Source: Paracentrotus lividus (Eukaryota > Echinodermata > Echinoidea > Camarodonta > Echinidae). Taken from it: a stretch of DNA of 64,000 bases. Of the stretch, positions 48,079-62,100 are shown piece after piece. The notes beneath the pieces are model-generated. The model was not told the origin of the DNA. It searched no databases and saw only the letters and a program-made list of their open reading frames with translations. A program made the position numbers and the translations under genes. The stretch's first letter is position 1. Every line of letters begins with the position of its first letter. The DNA lies in the NCBI GenBank assembly GCA_940671915.1, contig CALNVZ010000218.1:1717101-1781100 (forward strand), read 5' to 3'.

Positions 48079-50157
48079 CATTATCGAATCAAGTGAGTTG
48101 ATGTCCATTACATAGGGACATCCAGAATACAATTTAACTGTAATAGCTCCTTTCTGTATTAAACCACCTTTTATTCATTTTGTCTTACAAAAGATACCTT
48201 TCTGATACATTAAATGTACCCAGTTTTATTTAACAATTTCATGAATGAAGAGAAGTAAAGTTAAGGGACGGTATGCAATCATGGATTTCTCTTATGTGAC
48301 GAGTAATGCACTTCAATGGATTGTTCGTAACAATGGTTTGATTAGAGGGGTTCAGTAAACAAGGAAGTTAAATGACTAATGTAAAAAGGTTTTTGTAATT
48401 GATTATTGAGTACTGCTAGTAGGTTGCATTGAATCTAATATCCGAGTTGCCTCCTGACATTACCTGAAGCAAAAAAACAACGGGTAAAAGATAACCTTAA
48501 AATATATTATACGGCACATTCAGAATTTCCTTTCTAACGTCATTTCATACAAATCATGACAATGCTATATAAAAACCAAAAGGTCTTATTTTACGTCAAT
48601 TATCGATATATAGATGATCCGGGTAAAATTTAATTCTTGTATTGATGGACGATATTGGGAATGAATCAAGAATATGTATTATTGACGTTTCAAGTCGTAT
48701 AATGTTTTTCTATTAACATCTAAGTGTATCGGAAAAGGAGGGAAAGGCGAAATCTTATCTTTTCTCACAGTCAGTTCCAGATCTTTCCAAATCTGTATGA
48801 ATTAGAAGAATATTATTGACGGCAAATGAAAAGCCTTAATTTTCCAGGGAAGTATCCAAATCATTCTAAATCGTCAATCTGGACCTGCAGTTAAAGCTTC
48901 TTTTTGCCCTTTGACAAAGCATTGACCATTTGCTTTTAAGCGCGTGAAAGAATGACGTGAATATTATTGCAATTACATTTAATTCTTATCCATCTGGGAA
49001 AAATACGCTTCTTGTTGGTCAATATATGTTACTGTACATGTTGAGTTAAATTCGTTTTGCATTTTATTCGTTTGATAAACGTTATGTATTTTACAAGTGT
49101 TATCTTTAATTTAAAAATGATAATGCAACTGTCTTAACGTATAGGACAATAAAATGTACCGTGACAAGAATGTATGATAACAAAAAAGAAAAAATCCATA
49201 ATCCAAATTATTGATAACGCAGGAACAATCCGACTCTTCATTTATAAGACCTGAAACAGGGTGTGAGGTTTTCAAAGCTCATTTTTAATTCTTTTAATAA
49301 TTGTTCATTGACCTGTTAGCTATTTAAGCTCTTCACTAAGTATTAAAAATGGGTTAACCTAAGTTACAATAGTTTACTGTCTGGCACTGTAAAATTTTAC
49401 TAACCAGATAGATATTTTTGTTTCACTTTTTATTCATAAGATAGTCATTCTCAGAAAAGCTGATATATTATATGCCAAATAAAGTCGTCATCTTTTTGAA
49501 TTTTATATTTCGTTTCGTTTATTGTTGACAGTGTCTTTTAACTCCACTAAATGAAGTTTGCAATGCATTAATATTACTTATATGATCTGTGCTTCATTGC
49601 TGGAATCCAACTTAAGTAATTTTATTACATCGTCTTCCTGCTTAATATTCAATCATTCCCCTGTTTCATTTCCATTCAACTTATTCGGAGCCATTTGATT
49701 TAAAATTGGATTTCCTAGAACGACAAATAAAAACACTTTACAAAACTATCACGAGCAATGAAAAAAAAAAATCTCATTGAACGACAATTACTTTTAAGAA
49801 CCGAACGATTTGAAAAATTTACTATTTATAAATTTATTCCATGCATCTTGAATTATTCCACAATTTACGTAAAGTATAAATACTCCGTAAACACCCAGTA
49901 AATTTAACATGTAGCTTTAATAATGAACCAACAAATATCTGAAGTCTTAAGTATTTAATTGATGAGTCGGAAAATTCATACCTCGACCATGATCGACCAA
50001 TATCTATGTAACTCATCGTAATTATACGTATGGGATATCTCAAGGTCTACACAGTTAGGACTGAACCTAATTATAAATGTAACAGCCTACATATCGTTAA
50101 TGATTCCCAAACCTTAATTCAATCCTTACTGAACATTTTGCGAGATAGATTAAGAAT

Positions 50158-50345
50158 AGGAGAGAGAGGAGAGAGACTGAGAGGAGAGAATCGAAAGAGG
50201 GAAAGAAGAGAGACAGGGAAGGACAGAGACAGAGAGAAGGAGAGAGAGGAGAGAGAGAGAAGAGAGAGAAGGAGAGGGACAGCACCGACAGAACGAGAAG
50301 GGATGGAGAGAGAGAGAGAGGAGAGAGTAGAGAGAGAGTGAGAGG
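50158..50345. repeat. GA microsatellite, copy A
   Basis: GAGAGA-rich sequence with AGAC and GGA interruptions. Three long open frames over it (R/E-rich on plus, L/S-rich on minus) are artefacts. The copy B counterpart at about 61,517-61,610 is shorter and purer. Confidence 0.85.
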
Positions 50346-53326
50346 AGAGAGTGGAAGATAGATCGTGCGACGTGTGAATGCGTTGTGTGTGTGTGTCGAG
50401 GAACGACGAAGGCCCGGTGTGAGGGAGAAGGGTTGTGACCCTTTTATACTTATTGAGTTCATATGAATATGTGTGGTAGATGAGACATAATAAAAGCACC
50501 AGTAGATGCCACTTGTCGTGTGTGTGTGAAAATTATGTAATCCAGTCTCCAACTTATTTGTGTGTCATTGTGTTCTGAAGTGTGTGGTATGTGAACTGTG
50601 CGATGGAGAGAAAAGCGGGGAGGAGGAGGAAAATAGTAGGATAGATGAGGCCAGGTATAATTAAGAAAATAAACAGTGACAAGTAAGACAGACAGTCATT
50701 AAATAAATCCTATCAAACTTGCCTTCATTTGCGCTCCTCTGAGCATAAAACACCATGATACTTACATTTCACATGTATTTAGAAAAAATAAAAGAGATGT
50801 AAATTTTATGAATTGCTATGTCAGTTAAACAAAAATATGATTTTATAAATTTGTCTACTACGAATTATATTTTTTTTTAATCTTTAGAACAAAATGTAAA
50901 ACTACTTACATAATAGAATAAGAAACTATATCTTTAAGTCAGACATGTTAGACCTATCAAGAGGGCTAGATGGCGGAGCGCTTGAAGTGCTAACAGCCTT
51001 AAATCACGTTACGAAATGCAAATATAAAAAAAACACAAGATTTACCGAGGTACTTAATAATTGCTGGTATAATCCTATGAAGATTCGTTCAAAGGGGAAA
51101 GGTCTATTTAGCAGGAAACCAATGCCATGCATTATTTAATTTTGTAGTAAAATAAATGAAAACTTTTTAACAAAAGTGTGTTTTTTCACCCGTACTCCTA
51201 TAAGATTCTAATAAAACACTGAACGATAAATATACTTTAAAGAGTAAGATCCCGTTAAGAGTTAAAATCACTTCATCCACTTTAAACTGATTTTCTCGTG
51301 CCTTTATTTCAAGAGAATCATCCCTCTCTCTTTATCCATGTTTCGCCCCACCTTTAAACCTATATTGGTTGACCAGGTGAACAAGGCCTCGGTGCCACCC
51401 TATCATACGACGGATAAGTAGGGTTTCGATGAGTTTGATTTTTCTCAGTGCCCTTTTCCAGAATAAAATGTTTATCTTTACTAAGAGTAATTGTTGAATA
51501 TTAGCCAAATAACCACAATTGGTGGCGCTTGTTATAACCCCATTTATAGGGGATTAACAGAAAATAGGTAACATATAATAACAATGATTTTATATCTTCA
51601 ATCGGATGCTAGCCCAACCCATATACTAACTATTATGATGAAGTTAGGGGAGCTTTGGCGGGCAGGGTTACAATATGGGTCAAAAAGGACTAAAAAGTAT
51701 ATGAAAGGGAAGACACCTTAAATAGATAGTATAAGTTTGATTATCCGGAGACTTTCATTGACAAAAAAAAACAAAAAAAAAAAAAAAAAATAAGGCAAAG
51801 CAGAAATGATGTCGCTGGAGCAAAATACGGACATTCGCTTCACAAACAGTGAACACACATATTATAAAACAAAATTTAATGCTACTTAAACCCAATGTGC
51901 GAGCTGATTTTAGAAACATTAACATTGCATATTTAAAAAAGAAGGTTGCATTGGTAATATGATTAGGTAACTCCGTACTTGCATTTGGAAATTGCAGTAA
52001 TTTTTTTCACGAGCAAACACTAACCTGGACTATTTTTTTTATAAACCTACAAAAAAGGAACTAATTTCTCAATTCCATAAGCCGCTTTACAACAATACTG
52101 CAGACACTTATTTTGCAACTTGGTCGTAGCAATGAAAAGCTATTGAAAACAAAATTACCACGAAGGCCAACATTTTTTTATTTTTTTTTTATACACGATT
52201 TGTTTTTTAAAGATTGTATTTCATCCGATTGGGGAGTATTGAAAGCAGGGTTTCGAGTTTCAAATATCACAGTTCAAGACGTATATTTACAATAATTCAT
52301 AGATGTGCACCTTAAACTTCAATTAATCATAGGTTATATATTGATGATCATCCTTAGTGTCGGGATTTTATATGAATAAAGTTTTATTTGATTTGATTAA
52401 TATATTCAGTAACGCTTTTTATCCATAATGCTTTCCTGCTTGCTTAGTTGAAAACTTTATGCTCAACTCTATATATGATCAGGCTAATAACTCAATCTTA
52501 CCAGCTTAATGGTGAATGGTGAAGAAGCTACTTAAATGAACTCAAGTCATACACACCTCTGTCTTTCTGTGTCGTCTGCCCCTCTCTGCCCTCTCCTTCC
52601 CATCGCTTTTAATACACATGATCAATCAACATGGTTTGATGTAAAAGTACATTATTGTATTCCCATTAACTGCCTGACACACCATACACACATGAACTTT
52701 ATATAGGACCAAAAATAAGAAAACAAAAACAAAGACAGACAAACAAAGAAAAAATCTATACAAACTCATAACATGACTGAGATCGGCCAGCAATCCTCTT
52801 CTCCTGACGTATTCAATTGCCCGAAGATTATCTGGAAATAGAACGTTTACAGTATCCCCTTCAAAGCATTGGCATACATTATCACTGTACAGTCCCCTTC
52901 AGTTGAAACATTTAAAATGAATCTCTTTGGTAACCAACTGTAGTTGTTTAAACATTAATCATTATGTACATTCATTTCATTGATATCATTTTATGTATTG
53001 TATGCACTTTGGCCGTAATATACATTATTTGAATTAAAAAAAGAAAAAAAAAACATACAAAGAGAGTGAAAATCAAAGAAGCAGAAAAGAATTTGCCATG
53101 ATAATATTGGTGCACAAACATGATTTGCTCGATTCACTGAATGTAGACATTATTGTTATTGGTTATTGATTTTAAAATAAATTGTATGTCTATTTATGCT
53201 ACCATATTGTAAGCGCTGTGGTATAGTTTTCGTATATCATTATTAATACTAGATACAGGAGCAAAACAAAAAGATAAATTTTGCACATCACCAGCCTTAA
53301 TCGCAAGAGATGTGTATTAAACTTTA

Positions 53327-53392
53327 ATGGAGGCCCACGCCCCTCTGACAACTACTCCAACACCACAACTCCTCTTCAACATGTTCAAGACG
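53327..53392 (+). CDS. Candidate first coding exon, copy B
   Basis: ATG at 53,327 (TTTAATGG context, G at +4) opens 22 codons, MEAHAPLTTTPTPQLLFNMF then KT, ending exactly at ACG before the strong donor GTATGTG. The phase is 0. The exon is C-rich against AT-rich flanks, and both ATG and donor are kept in copy A. The threonine/proline-rich start looks disordered. Two downstream candidate exons on the same strand are also phase 0, which is compatible with joining. The protein is not recognised. B may itself lack two or three bases present in copy A, so residues after about the 13th are uncertain. Confidence 0.35.
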
Positions 53393-56300
53393 GTATGTGA
53401 AAATTGATATCAATAATAACCACCAAACATGCTGCATGAGTGTAAACCTTTGCGGCTAAGATGTTATGATACTCGAATGAAACGAATACCATCATTTTAT
53501 CGCATTGATTTATCCCAAGTCCTCGTCAAGTGGAAATATTTAAATGTATAAAATAAAAACTGATGGTAAAATTTTGAAAATATAAATATTACCGAAAAGA
53601 TACAGGACCTCATTCAAGACAGTCTTAAACTTTTGAATGTTTTTATTATTCAAGCGTTTTGAATTCTTTTTAGGTTTTCTGGATGATGTATAGAAATTTG
53701 TAATAGACCAGTGCTCGGTTAAATATCATATCTCTATGAATGATATACTTCCTGGCGGCTTTTATAGAGGAAGTATCATTGAGTTGTCTCTGTATGATAT
53801 CTATTGAATAATTTATCAGGAAATAAGAAAAGTACGCCTCCGCTAAACAGTCCTGAATAAAAGACACAGTCTGAATTGGAGTACACAATGACAATAAACA
53901 AATAGATTTTGACAAACTGGATTTAAACAATAGTGGAGGGTATTACATTTTTGTAATTGTTTCTGTACAGTTATGGTCCATTTTAATACCTTGGAATAAA
54001 AATTCCAATTAGAAAATGTACGAATTATGATTATTGGAAGACAAATAGGAATATCCTAATTAAATGGTAACTTGATCAATGGTTTTGTATACAACTCGGT
54101 GATACCAACAGTGATATGATATTAAACATCTTTTATCTATCTTAATTTGAATTTAACCGCAAGAGATATAATTTACCAAAATACTAGTTTTTCCCAACCA
54201 CCCTCAGAGCCACCGAACATCAACCCTTCCTACCCCACAATAGATAAATCACTTGCATCTAAATCAAAGTCATGTACCTTTCACAAGACATTGCCTGATG
54301 GAAAGAAAACATTTTAGTATTATTTGGCCATAAGGTATTTCCTTTCAATTACGAATTATGTCCAGTTCCTTAAACTTTTACGTAATAAATAGAAATCACT
54401 GTTTTTTTTCTCTCATGTGTGTACGGATACGCATTGAATGACTAAATAATTGAAACTAAATACGGAACATAAATATTTGTATACAACGCTACATTAATTT
54501 TGGAGTTTTCTCTTTAAAAGGAAGAAGAATAACATAAAATTTGTTTGATTGGAATCCGACAAAAAATTATAATAATAACGATTGTGCCAAATTCGTTATC
54601 TCATTTGAAATGAATAATTATCTTATTTAAAGTTTTTATGTGAATGTCTTATTCATATTATAGAAATTTCAAAATGATGATTTGATATTTTGACTTTTCA
54701 TTTAAAGACCAATCCAATTTTAACCATTTATTTTGATTTAAACATTAAAAAAAAGGAAAATGAATGTGGAACACGTTTAATTAATTTTCCGTTCATCGAT
54801 ACGACAAGCGTCCCATTTCCTGCCAGCTTTCTAATTCAATTAATCGATATACTTCACTCCACTTTCACACCTCCATTTAGGATTGAGCGCAAAACGCCAC
54901 CATCACACACGCACGCGCACACACACCCACATGTTCACTCACATATTGCTACGCACACTTTTTCCCGATCAAACTTCCTTATCCATCTGGGGTATTTATT
55001 CGCGGTTCGGCGTGCCACCTGCCCTCCCATTCACTACTCTACTGACACTCGAACACGGTTATCCATAACATCTGATCAAACCCACCTTTCCCGCTAATAT
55101 GCTCTCAAGAAAAAAAGAGGTTATCGCACTTAATTGGAAGGTTTTGTGATCTATCACTTTGCAGGTTTTCAACGAAACACGGTTTATTTGAGAGATATCT
55201 CCATTTGAAAAATATGTACATATAATGAATTTTTGTTAAGAATTGGGTCTTCACCTGCATCTATCAATTAAATACAGGTGATTGTAAATATTCATTAAAT
55301 AGATATCTCAACAATCATTATTTTAGAAGTCACGTAGAAGTAAAGATATTCCTGTGAAAACCATAATGATCAAACAAAAGCATGAGTGGTATATCTAAAT
55401 GTGAGGATTAAAATAAATGAATAAATAAAGCTGACAAAATACGTACACCTTGTTAAGAAATAAATCAATGTCAAAATTGCAAAGAAGAGAAGAGTTCAAT
55501 CTAAAAATAGGCTTTTTCCCCTTAAAATTTGAACTATTGATTTGCCAGCATTCATACTTTAAAACACCAAAACATGAATATGTGTAAAAAAAACAGCAGT
55601 CTTATGTTGTTGTTTAGTTTGGAGCAGGACGTTGCAGTGTATTAAAGAAATTGACCATACGTATAATTACTTAAAGTATCCTTATCATGCCTATTGTCAC
55701 ATGGATGTACATGTTTAGGAAGGTTGCTTTCAACAGAAATCAACTAAATACATTACAAAAAATATATATATATATAGCGCAGATATGCTACTTATTACTG
55801 TAAACAAATTATAGCCTTGAACGTTTTTTAATTAAGACCCGTACATTCAAGCTATCTACACATTAATGAGATTCTTGAAAGTCGACCCTTAAAAGTTTTC
55901 CGTGATTATTATTTCCCCAGCAAATTGTGCTCTTGGAGGCTTTACGTTCAACCAGAATATAAGATTGTGGGAAGCCAAGTTCTTCAGCTTCACTATACAC
56001 TATAAAGCTCAAAAAAGAATTGTTTGCACTTATATTAAGTGGCTGTAATAGTTTTTGTAAAACTTCGTGAACTTTACTAACTGTGGAACGTCGAACTTTC
56101 TAGTACAATTAATTCATTCATCTCATTTAGGAGGTAAATTACAAATCCAAAGCCTTTGTGTGTTTTTTTTTTCAAAACAACTTTAAAAATATAACCTCGA
56201 CTGACTGTATTCGTTCTAAACATATTGTTTCGATTAATCTTGACGTGCATTGTAATTAACTAATAAGTACCAGCACCCTTTGTTGGGAAATCCTCAAGAA

Positions 56301-58542
56301 TATAAGGGCCGAGGTGAAGTATATGTAGTACGTTTAAGGATTAATCCTTCAAAGGCATGTCCTACTAAAATGGTTGGCTAAACTAACACCTACGTAAGTA
56401 ATTATTTTTAAAGTCCCTTTTCAGCTCAGTGCATAATGAAAAGGAGATTGAAAAGTTAAAAATATATTTGACCACTTGCGAACAATTACGATCAATTGGG
56501 TGATTCTCAACTTTGTCTTCCTCAATGTTCAGGCATCAATAAAATGAATTGATATTTTGTTGTACATTTTTACCCAAATTTTGTTTTAAATGTTATAACT
56601 TTTCTTTAAAATTGTGTAAACGTGGGAAAAACTGTGCCAGCAACGCATCCACTTCTACTTAAATTTACATAAAGCTTTCCAATGTCTTATGACACCTTAT
56701 TTCTGTCATTCAGCGATTAAAGCTCTTTACTTTAATGATTTCCCCTGTTGACGAAAAGCCAGATTTTAAGTGGCCTTGATGACAGTGCGAATCTTGTCCC
56801 TGTAGGGAAAGCTTGTCAAGGAGAACTTAAACATGAACATTAAAGAAAAGGAAGTATGAAAATCAGATTGGATAACTTTCAAGGAGAACTTACAAATGAA
56901 CATTAAAGAATAGGAAGTATAAATATCAGATTAGCTGTTCATTAATACTGCTCTCCCTCCCAATGGGCGTCATGTATATTTACAGATTTCGGAATAGAAA
57001 AAAGTGGGCGATTTCTATACAATGCATCCCAACAATTTTTTTTTTTTTTACAAAACTTTCAAAGTATCATATTAATATATCTTATGCGACATTCATTTTA
57101 ATTTCATGATAAAGAGTAACCCATGACTCAAATAAATTGTTAAAGGTAAACCTCCCTGAGTCTTTCTGCAAGGGACAAAAGGCTTCTTAGACTAATGGAA
57201 GGCATAAACGTCTTGTTATAGCTAGAACTTGGTACAAGGCAATTCTGACACAATTTGTCAAAGCCTGAGCGCTTATAGTCCATGACGGCACGGATATCAG
57301 TGAACAGAATATGGGTTATTCTCCAACATGAGATATGAATATGAAATTTACATATGTTATACATTTTTAACACGTGGCTCTGAAATTTGAGTATATTTTT
57401 TATTTTTTATTATTATTTTTTTTAATCCGGGAGGATATAGGGACTTAAGCAGGTTTAAAAGTATACTTCTCCATCCAATGTTCTAAAAACAGGTCGATCA
57501 TATTTTTTCCTCTCAGCAGAGCCGATGCTGTCCCGTGTGTTATTAATGAAATATCCAATTTTTAAAGTGCAAGAAGTTGAAATATTCTGGCGTCCCTTTT
57601 GAAATCATGATTCGACAGGATTTACCCTTTTCAGTAGAACCTCTTGGAGGTATCAAGTACGTGTACAATCTTGAATTGATTTACACCACAAATACGTGAT
57701 ACTTGCTTCCGACAAGGAATTCATGCTTTATTCATGCCTTTTATAGATATAATTTCCGTCCTTAATCATATTTTATTCAACATTATAAAGACCATTGACG
57801 GTTCAAGACCACTGAAATGAATGAGAACACCACTAAATCTTGTTTTATTCTTTAAACCACGATCTTTTCATGAAAAACAAAAATACAGAAAGTGCCTATT
57901 GAAGTTTAAAGATATAAAGTAGAAAGAGAGAGTTATGAGAACTAAGAAGAAAGGAAAACATTATCATACACATTATTTACTTTTTCTCTGTATCTCTCTG
58001 AAATAGGTATCAATAAACGAAAGGATTGTTTAACTAAGGCAAAAGACGTTTAAAAATGAAAGTTGCTGCTACCCTGCTTGTCGGTCAACAAGAAAGGGAT
58101 CTACAGTCTCTGTCAAATAAAATGGAACAAGTGGGAAACATTTTTTTATAGTATGAAGATTAATCACAGCCTGCTATTGTTTGGTATTTTCATAAAGCAG
58201 GAAGATCAGACTTTCACCTGCAATTTTTTTCGTCACATTTGCTTTTGTAATTTTTGAAATATGACTAGTTTTCTACAATCAAGAAAAACCCATTTTTCGC
58301 ACGCCGTCCCATGCCTTTGTGTATAGGTTTCGCATAATGGCCATGAAGTGCTCAATTTCGATTTGTTTCTCGTCGCACATAATTTAGCATAACTTTTGTT
58401 TTACGAAAGCAAATTATACAGAACAAAGCGCATCAGCAAGGAAAATTATTTGGCTTTTTTCATACCATCATTACACATATTATTTGAAAACATTTCACAC
58501 CTAAATAATTTTTTCCACTGTACCATTTTTTTTTTTACACAG

Positions 58543-58596
58543 ACTGTAGAGCACCTGAGAGCTGCTCAGTGGCTGCCGGGCCCACGATCGGCAAAA
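58543..58596 (+). CDS. Candidate exon 2, copy B
   Basis: The exon follows a T-rich tract ending TTACACAG and ends AAAA before GTATTT. It is 54 nt, 18 codons, phase 0: TVEHLRAAQWLPGPRSAK. It is GC-richer than the flanks. Copy A gives RAGSVDAGPRSGK for the same stretch, so the middle residues depend on which copy is correct. No known domain is recognised. Confidence 0.32.
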
Positions 58597-58727
58597 GTAT
58601 TTCCGTTTCATCTTTGTTCTCGGACAATAAATTTTGAGCCTTTAGAAACAATTTTGCTAAAATGTCTTGATGAATCAACTCTTTTAATGCTAATTTGTTC
58701 TTTTGTCTTTTTCCATTACTGTTTCAG

Positions 58728-58838
58728 GGGTTTGACGAAATTTCTGTAAAAGTGGATAAGATAACGCACACAACTGCCCGCGTGGATTCACCTGTACCAG
58801 CCTACAAGGAGGAACGTGTACCCGAGACAACAGATACT
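58728..58838 (+). CDS. Candidate exon 3, copy B
   Basis: The exon follows the acceptor CATTACTGTTTCAG (AG at 58,726-58,727) and reads 37 phase-0 codons to a GTAGGT donor: GFDEISVKVDKITHTTARVD then SPVPAYKEERVPETTDT. Composition (V, T, E, D, K, P) is typical of a soluble or cytoskeletal protein and unlike the random AT-rich frames around it. The frame stays open to 58,976 if that donor is not used. Copy A has the same segment with frame changes. The family is not recognised. Confidence rests on splice signals, phase and composition. Confidence 0.35.
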
Positions 58839-61512
58839 GTAGGTGTCAAATCCACGATGATATCAGCTGGCTTTTGTAGGGCCTTGACACACCCATCCCG
58901 CTCCCCTTTCAGCTCCCTATTTCAAGCTAACAAGAGAACATTGACTACTAGACTTTTCAATCTTATTTTATGTTTTTAATACTGAGGTCTCATTTGCGAA
59001 GATATCAGCTGATTTTTGTAGAGGACTCATCTGAAAGCAGTCGCCCATGATTCACCTCCTTCTCTTCTCCGTGCAAAGTCTTTGTTCAACAGCCGGAATT
59101 GCTACTGAACATTGCTACTGCTCGAACCAGAATGACAACCTTTGTTCATGTTTTAATAGCGATTCGTCAGCTTGGTCTTCAGTTCTTTGGCGTCTTTTCT
59201 CCATACATTAAAAGCTGGTGCACTCTGAATGAAGTGTCTAGTTCATCTGTTTATGGATTGTCGTACCACGCAATCTAAATTGGTTAATGCTTGTAGGTCG
59301 ACACGGAACGGATCAACAAAAAGCGTAACCAGCAAGCCACCTCAATTACAAATCTTTGTCATCTCAGTCATGTATTTGCAAGACTAAATTCAAATATGTA
59401 TTTTTAAAATAAAAATCATGTAGCTAGAATCTCAAGGTATTTACTTGTTTATTGTAAGGGTTTGTCTTTAAAAGAAGAAAAATGACAATATTTCTTTGGT
59501 TTACTTTCAATAAACGCAACTGATATTGCGTAAATATTCATATTATGAATGATAGCGGTAAAAAAAAAAAAAAAAAAAAAAAACTTATCGAATCAGTGGT
59601 GATGTCATTACATAGGAATCAAGAATAACAATTTTGTAATAGCTCTCTTTCTGTTAAACCACTTTATATTTTGCTTTACAAAAATACCTTCTGATACATT
59701 AATGTACAGTTTTATTTAAAATGTCATGAATGAGAGAGAAAGGTTAAAGGGGAACGGTTGCAATATGAATTTCATTTGTGACGAGTAATTGCATTCAACT
59801 GGATTGTCGAACAATGGTTTATTTAGAGGGGTTTCGTAAACAGAAGAAGTTATGATGTAAAAGGTTTGGTATTGATTTTGAGTATGTAGATAGGTGCCTT
59901 GAATCTAATATCGGTTGCCTCCTGACATTACCTGAAGCAAAAAACAACTAAAAAGATAACCTTAAAATAATATACCAACATTCAGAATTTCCTTCTAACC
60001 CGTATTTCATACAAATCATGACAAATGCTATATAAAAACCAAAAAGGTTATTTTACGTCAATATCGTATATGAATGATCGGGATAAAAAAATTAATTCTA
60101 GTATTGATGACGTCATGGGATGAATCAAAGAATTGTATTATTGACGTTTCAAGTCTTAATGTTTTCTTAACATCTAAGTGTATCGGAAGGAGGAAAGGGA
60201 AATCTTTCCTTTTCTCGACACAAGTCAGTCAGATCTTCAAAATCTGATGAATAGAAGATATTATTGACGGATGAAAAGCTTAATTTTCCAGGGGAAGTCA
60301 AATTTTCTAAATCGTCAAATCTGGCCTTGCAGTTAAGAGCTTCTTTTGACCCTTTGACAAAGCATTGACCATTTGCTTTTAAGGGTGAAAGAATGACGTG
60401 AATATTATTGCAATACATTGTAATTCTTTACTCCAATCGGGAAAAATACAGCTTCTTGTTGTCAATATATGTTACTTGTACATGTTGAGTTAAATCGTTT
60501 TTGCATTTTATTCTTTGATAAACGTTTATGTATTTACAAGTGTTAAATTTAAAAATGATGCAACTGTTTACGTATAAGACAATAAATGTACCGTGAAAGA
60601 TGTATGATTAACAAAAAGAAAAACATCCCATATCCAATATGATAACGGGAACAATCGTCTTCATTTTAAGACCTGAAACAGTGTGCTTTCAAAGCTCATT
60701 TTTAATCTTTTTAATAATTGTTTCTTGACCTGTTAGCTATTAAGCTCTTCACTAAGTAGTTAAAATGGGTAACCTAAGTTTAATAGTTACTGTTGGCACT
60801 GTAAATTATTACATAACCAGATAGATATTTTTGTTTCCTTTTTTCATAGTAGTCATTTCAGAAAGCTGATATATGCAAATAAAGTCGTATCTTTTGAATT
60901 TATATTTCGTTCGTTTATTGTTGACAGTGTTCTTTTAATCTTCCCTTTGTGATGAAGTTTGCAATTGCATTAATATACTTTATATCTGTGCTGTTCTGCT
61001 GGAATCCAACTTAAGTAATTTTGATACGTCTTCTGTTATATTCAATCATTCCCCTGTTTCATCCATAACTTATCCGGAGCCATTTGATTTAAAATTGGAT
61101 TTCCTAGCACACAAATAAAACATTACAAAACTATCAGAGCAATGAAAAAAAAAAATCTCATGAACAGACCAATTACTTTAAAGAACCGACAAGATAAAAA
61201 ATTACATATTTATAAATTATTCATGATATTGAACATCATTCCACAATTTACGTAATATAAATACTCCGTTAAAACCCCAGTAATTTAAAAATGAAAAGCT
61301 TTATAATAACAACAAATATCATGAAGTTTAAGTTTTAATTATGAGTCGGAAATTCATACCTCGACCATGTCGACAAATATCTTGTAACTACGTAATATAC
61401 TATTAGTGAATTGGTGACACAGTTAGGACGAACTAATATAAATGTAAAGCCTCTTAATCGTTAATGATTCCCAAACCTAAAGTACTTACTGAAAATTGTG
61501 AAGTTAGATAAG

Positions 61513-61516
<4 letters not shown>

Positions 61517-61555
<39 letters not shown>

Positions 61556-61610
61556 AGGAGAGACAGAGACAGAGAGAAGGAGAGAGAAGAGAGAGTGAGA
61601 AGAGGAAATA
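61517..61610. repeat. GA microsatellite, copy B
   Basis: A GAGAGA run with AGACAGAGAC interruptions, followed to about 61,790 by GT- and GA-rich sequence. It corresponds to copy A 50,158-50,345. Confidence 0.85.
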
Positions 61611-61899
61611 GATTGCTGTGCGTCGTGGTGCGGTGTGTGGAGAGAGAGAAGGGTGTGAGGGAGGAAGGTATACTTATGAGTATGAATATGTTGTGTGAGT
61701 GTGTGTGGTGTATTTGTTGTGTGTGTATGTGAGTGCGATGAGAGAGAAACGGGAGGGAGAGAGAAATAGTGAGAGATAGGGGCGGTATATAAGAAATAAA
61801 CAGTGCACAGGAAACAAAAGACAGTCATTAAAATCCTATCAAATTGCTTCTTACCTCCTCTGAGCTAAAACACCATATTTACATTCACACCGATGTCAG

Positions 61900-62100
61900 A
61901 TCAGAAGGAGAAAATTGGTTATAGAGAAATAATTAAAGAGATATCAAAATCTGTTATAAGAACAAAATTTGATGAAATTTCACATTTTGACAATAATAAT
62001 ATATATAATAATAATATATAACATTTAATTTATATTTATAAAATAGAAATAAATTGCTCCTTCTCATTCTTTCATCAAGAATTGATCATCACTTTTAATC
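61900..62100. mobile_element. AT-rich dispersed-repeat-like segment
   Basis: The AAAATCTGTTATAAGAACAA and TTTGATGAAATTTCACATTT words resemble a dispersed repeat common in echinoderm genomes; an AATAATATATA run follows. Boundaries were not resolved and the resemblance is from memory. Confidence 0.25.

Larger units (their letters stand above)
37348..50800. repeat. Copy A of a 13.4-kb head-to-tail duplication
   Basis: The sequence from AAATTTTATGAATTGCTATG at 37,348 onward is repeated in the same order from 50,801. Anchors include GCGCTTGAAGTGCT, TTCAAGACGGTATGTG, a TTCGTTTATTGTTGACAG segment and the GA-rich tract at 50,158-50,345. Copies align along their whole length, mostly with one- or two-base insertions and deletions and fewer substitutions. 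Copy A holds segments missing from B: ~39,738-40,805, two parts of ~43,680-44,010, and ~38,885-38,950. The copies abut with almost no spacer. A real duplication would be expected to show mainly substitutions; this pattern points to allelic or uncorrected-read redundancy. Confidence 0.9.
50801..61945. repeat. Copy B of the head-to-tail duplication (~11.1 kb)
   Basis: Repeats copy A from AAATTTTATGAATTGCTATG to the region after ACACCATATTTACATTCACA, where A and B diverge at about 61,890; a final short match to A's AAATAAAAGAGATGT end lies near 61,930-61,945. It is shorter than A because of the missing large segments and a net excess of small deletions. Homopolymers differ in length throughout. 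Apart from the exon-like segments listed, I see no gene in it; the other open frames are not shared with copy A. Confidence 0.9.

Noticed and set aside
50097-50552. Long frames of 103-151 codons over 50.0-50.55 kb
   Set aside because: They are read-through of a GA microsatellite (R/E-rich on plus, L/S-rich on minus) and are not kept in copy B.
54690-55097. 135-codon plus frame in copy B
   Set aside because: Copy A does not preserve the frame, and the HTHTH part is a CA-rich tract.
60167-60418. 83-codon minus frame in copy B with plausible composition
   Set aside because: Copy A has stops and frame changes in the equivalent place (about 48,710-48,960) and no splice signals were found; a chance frame is likely.
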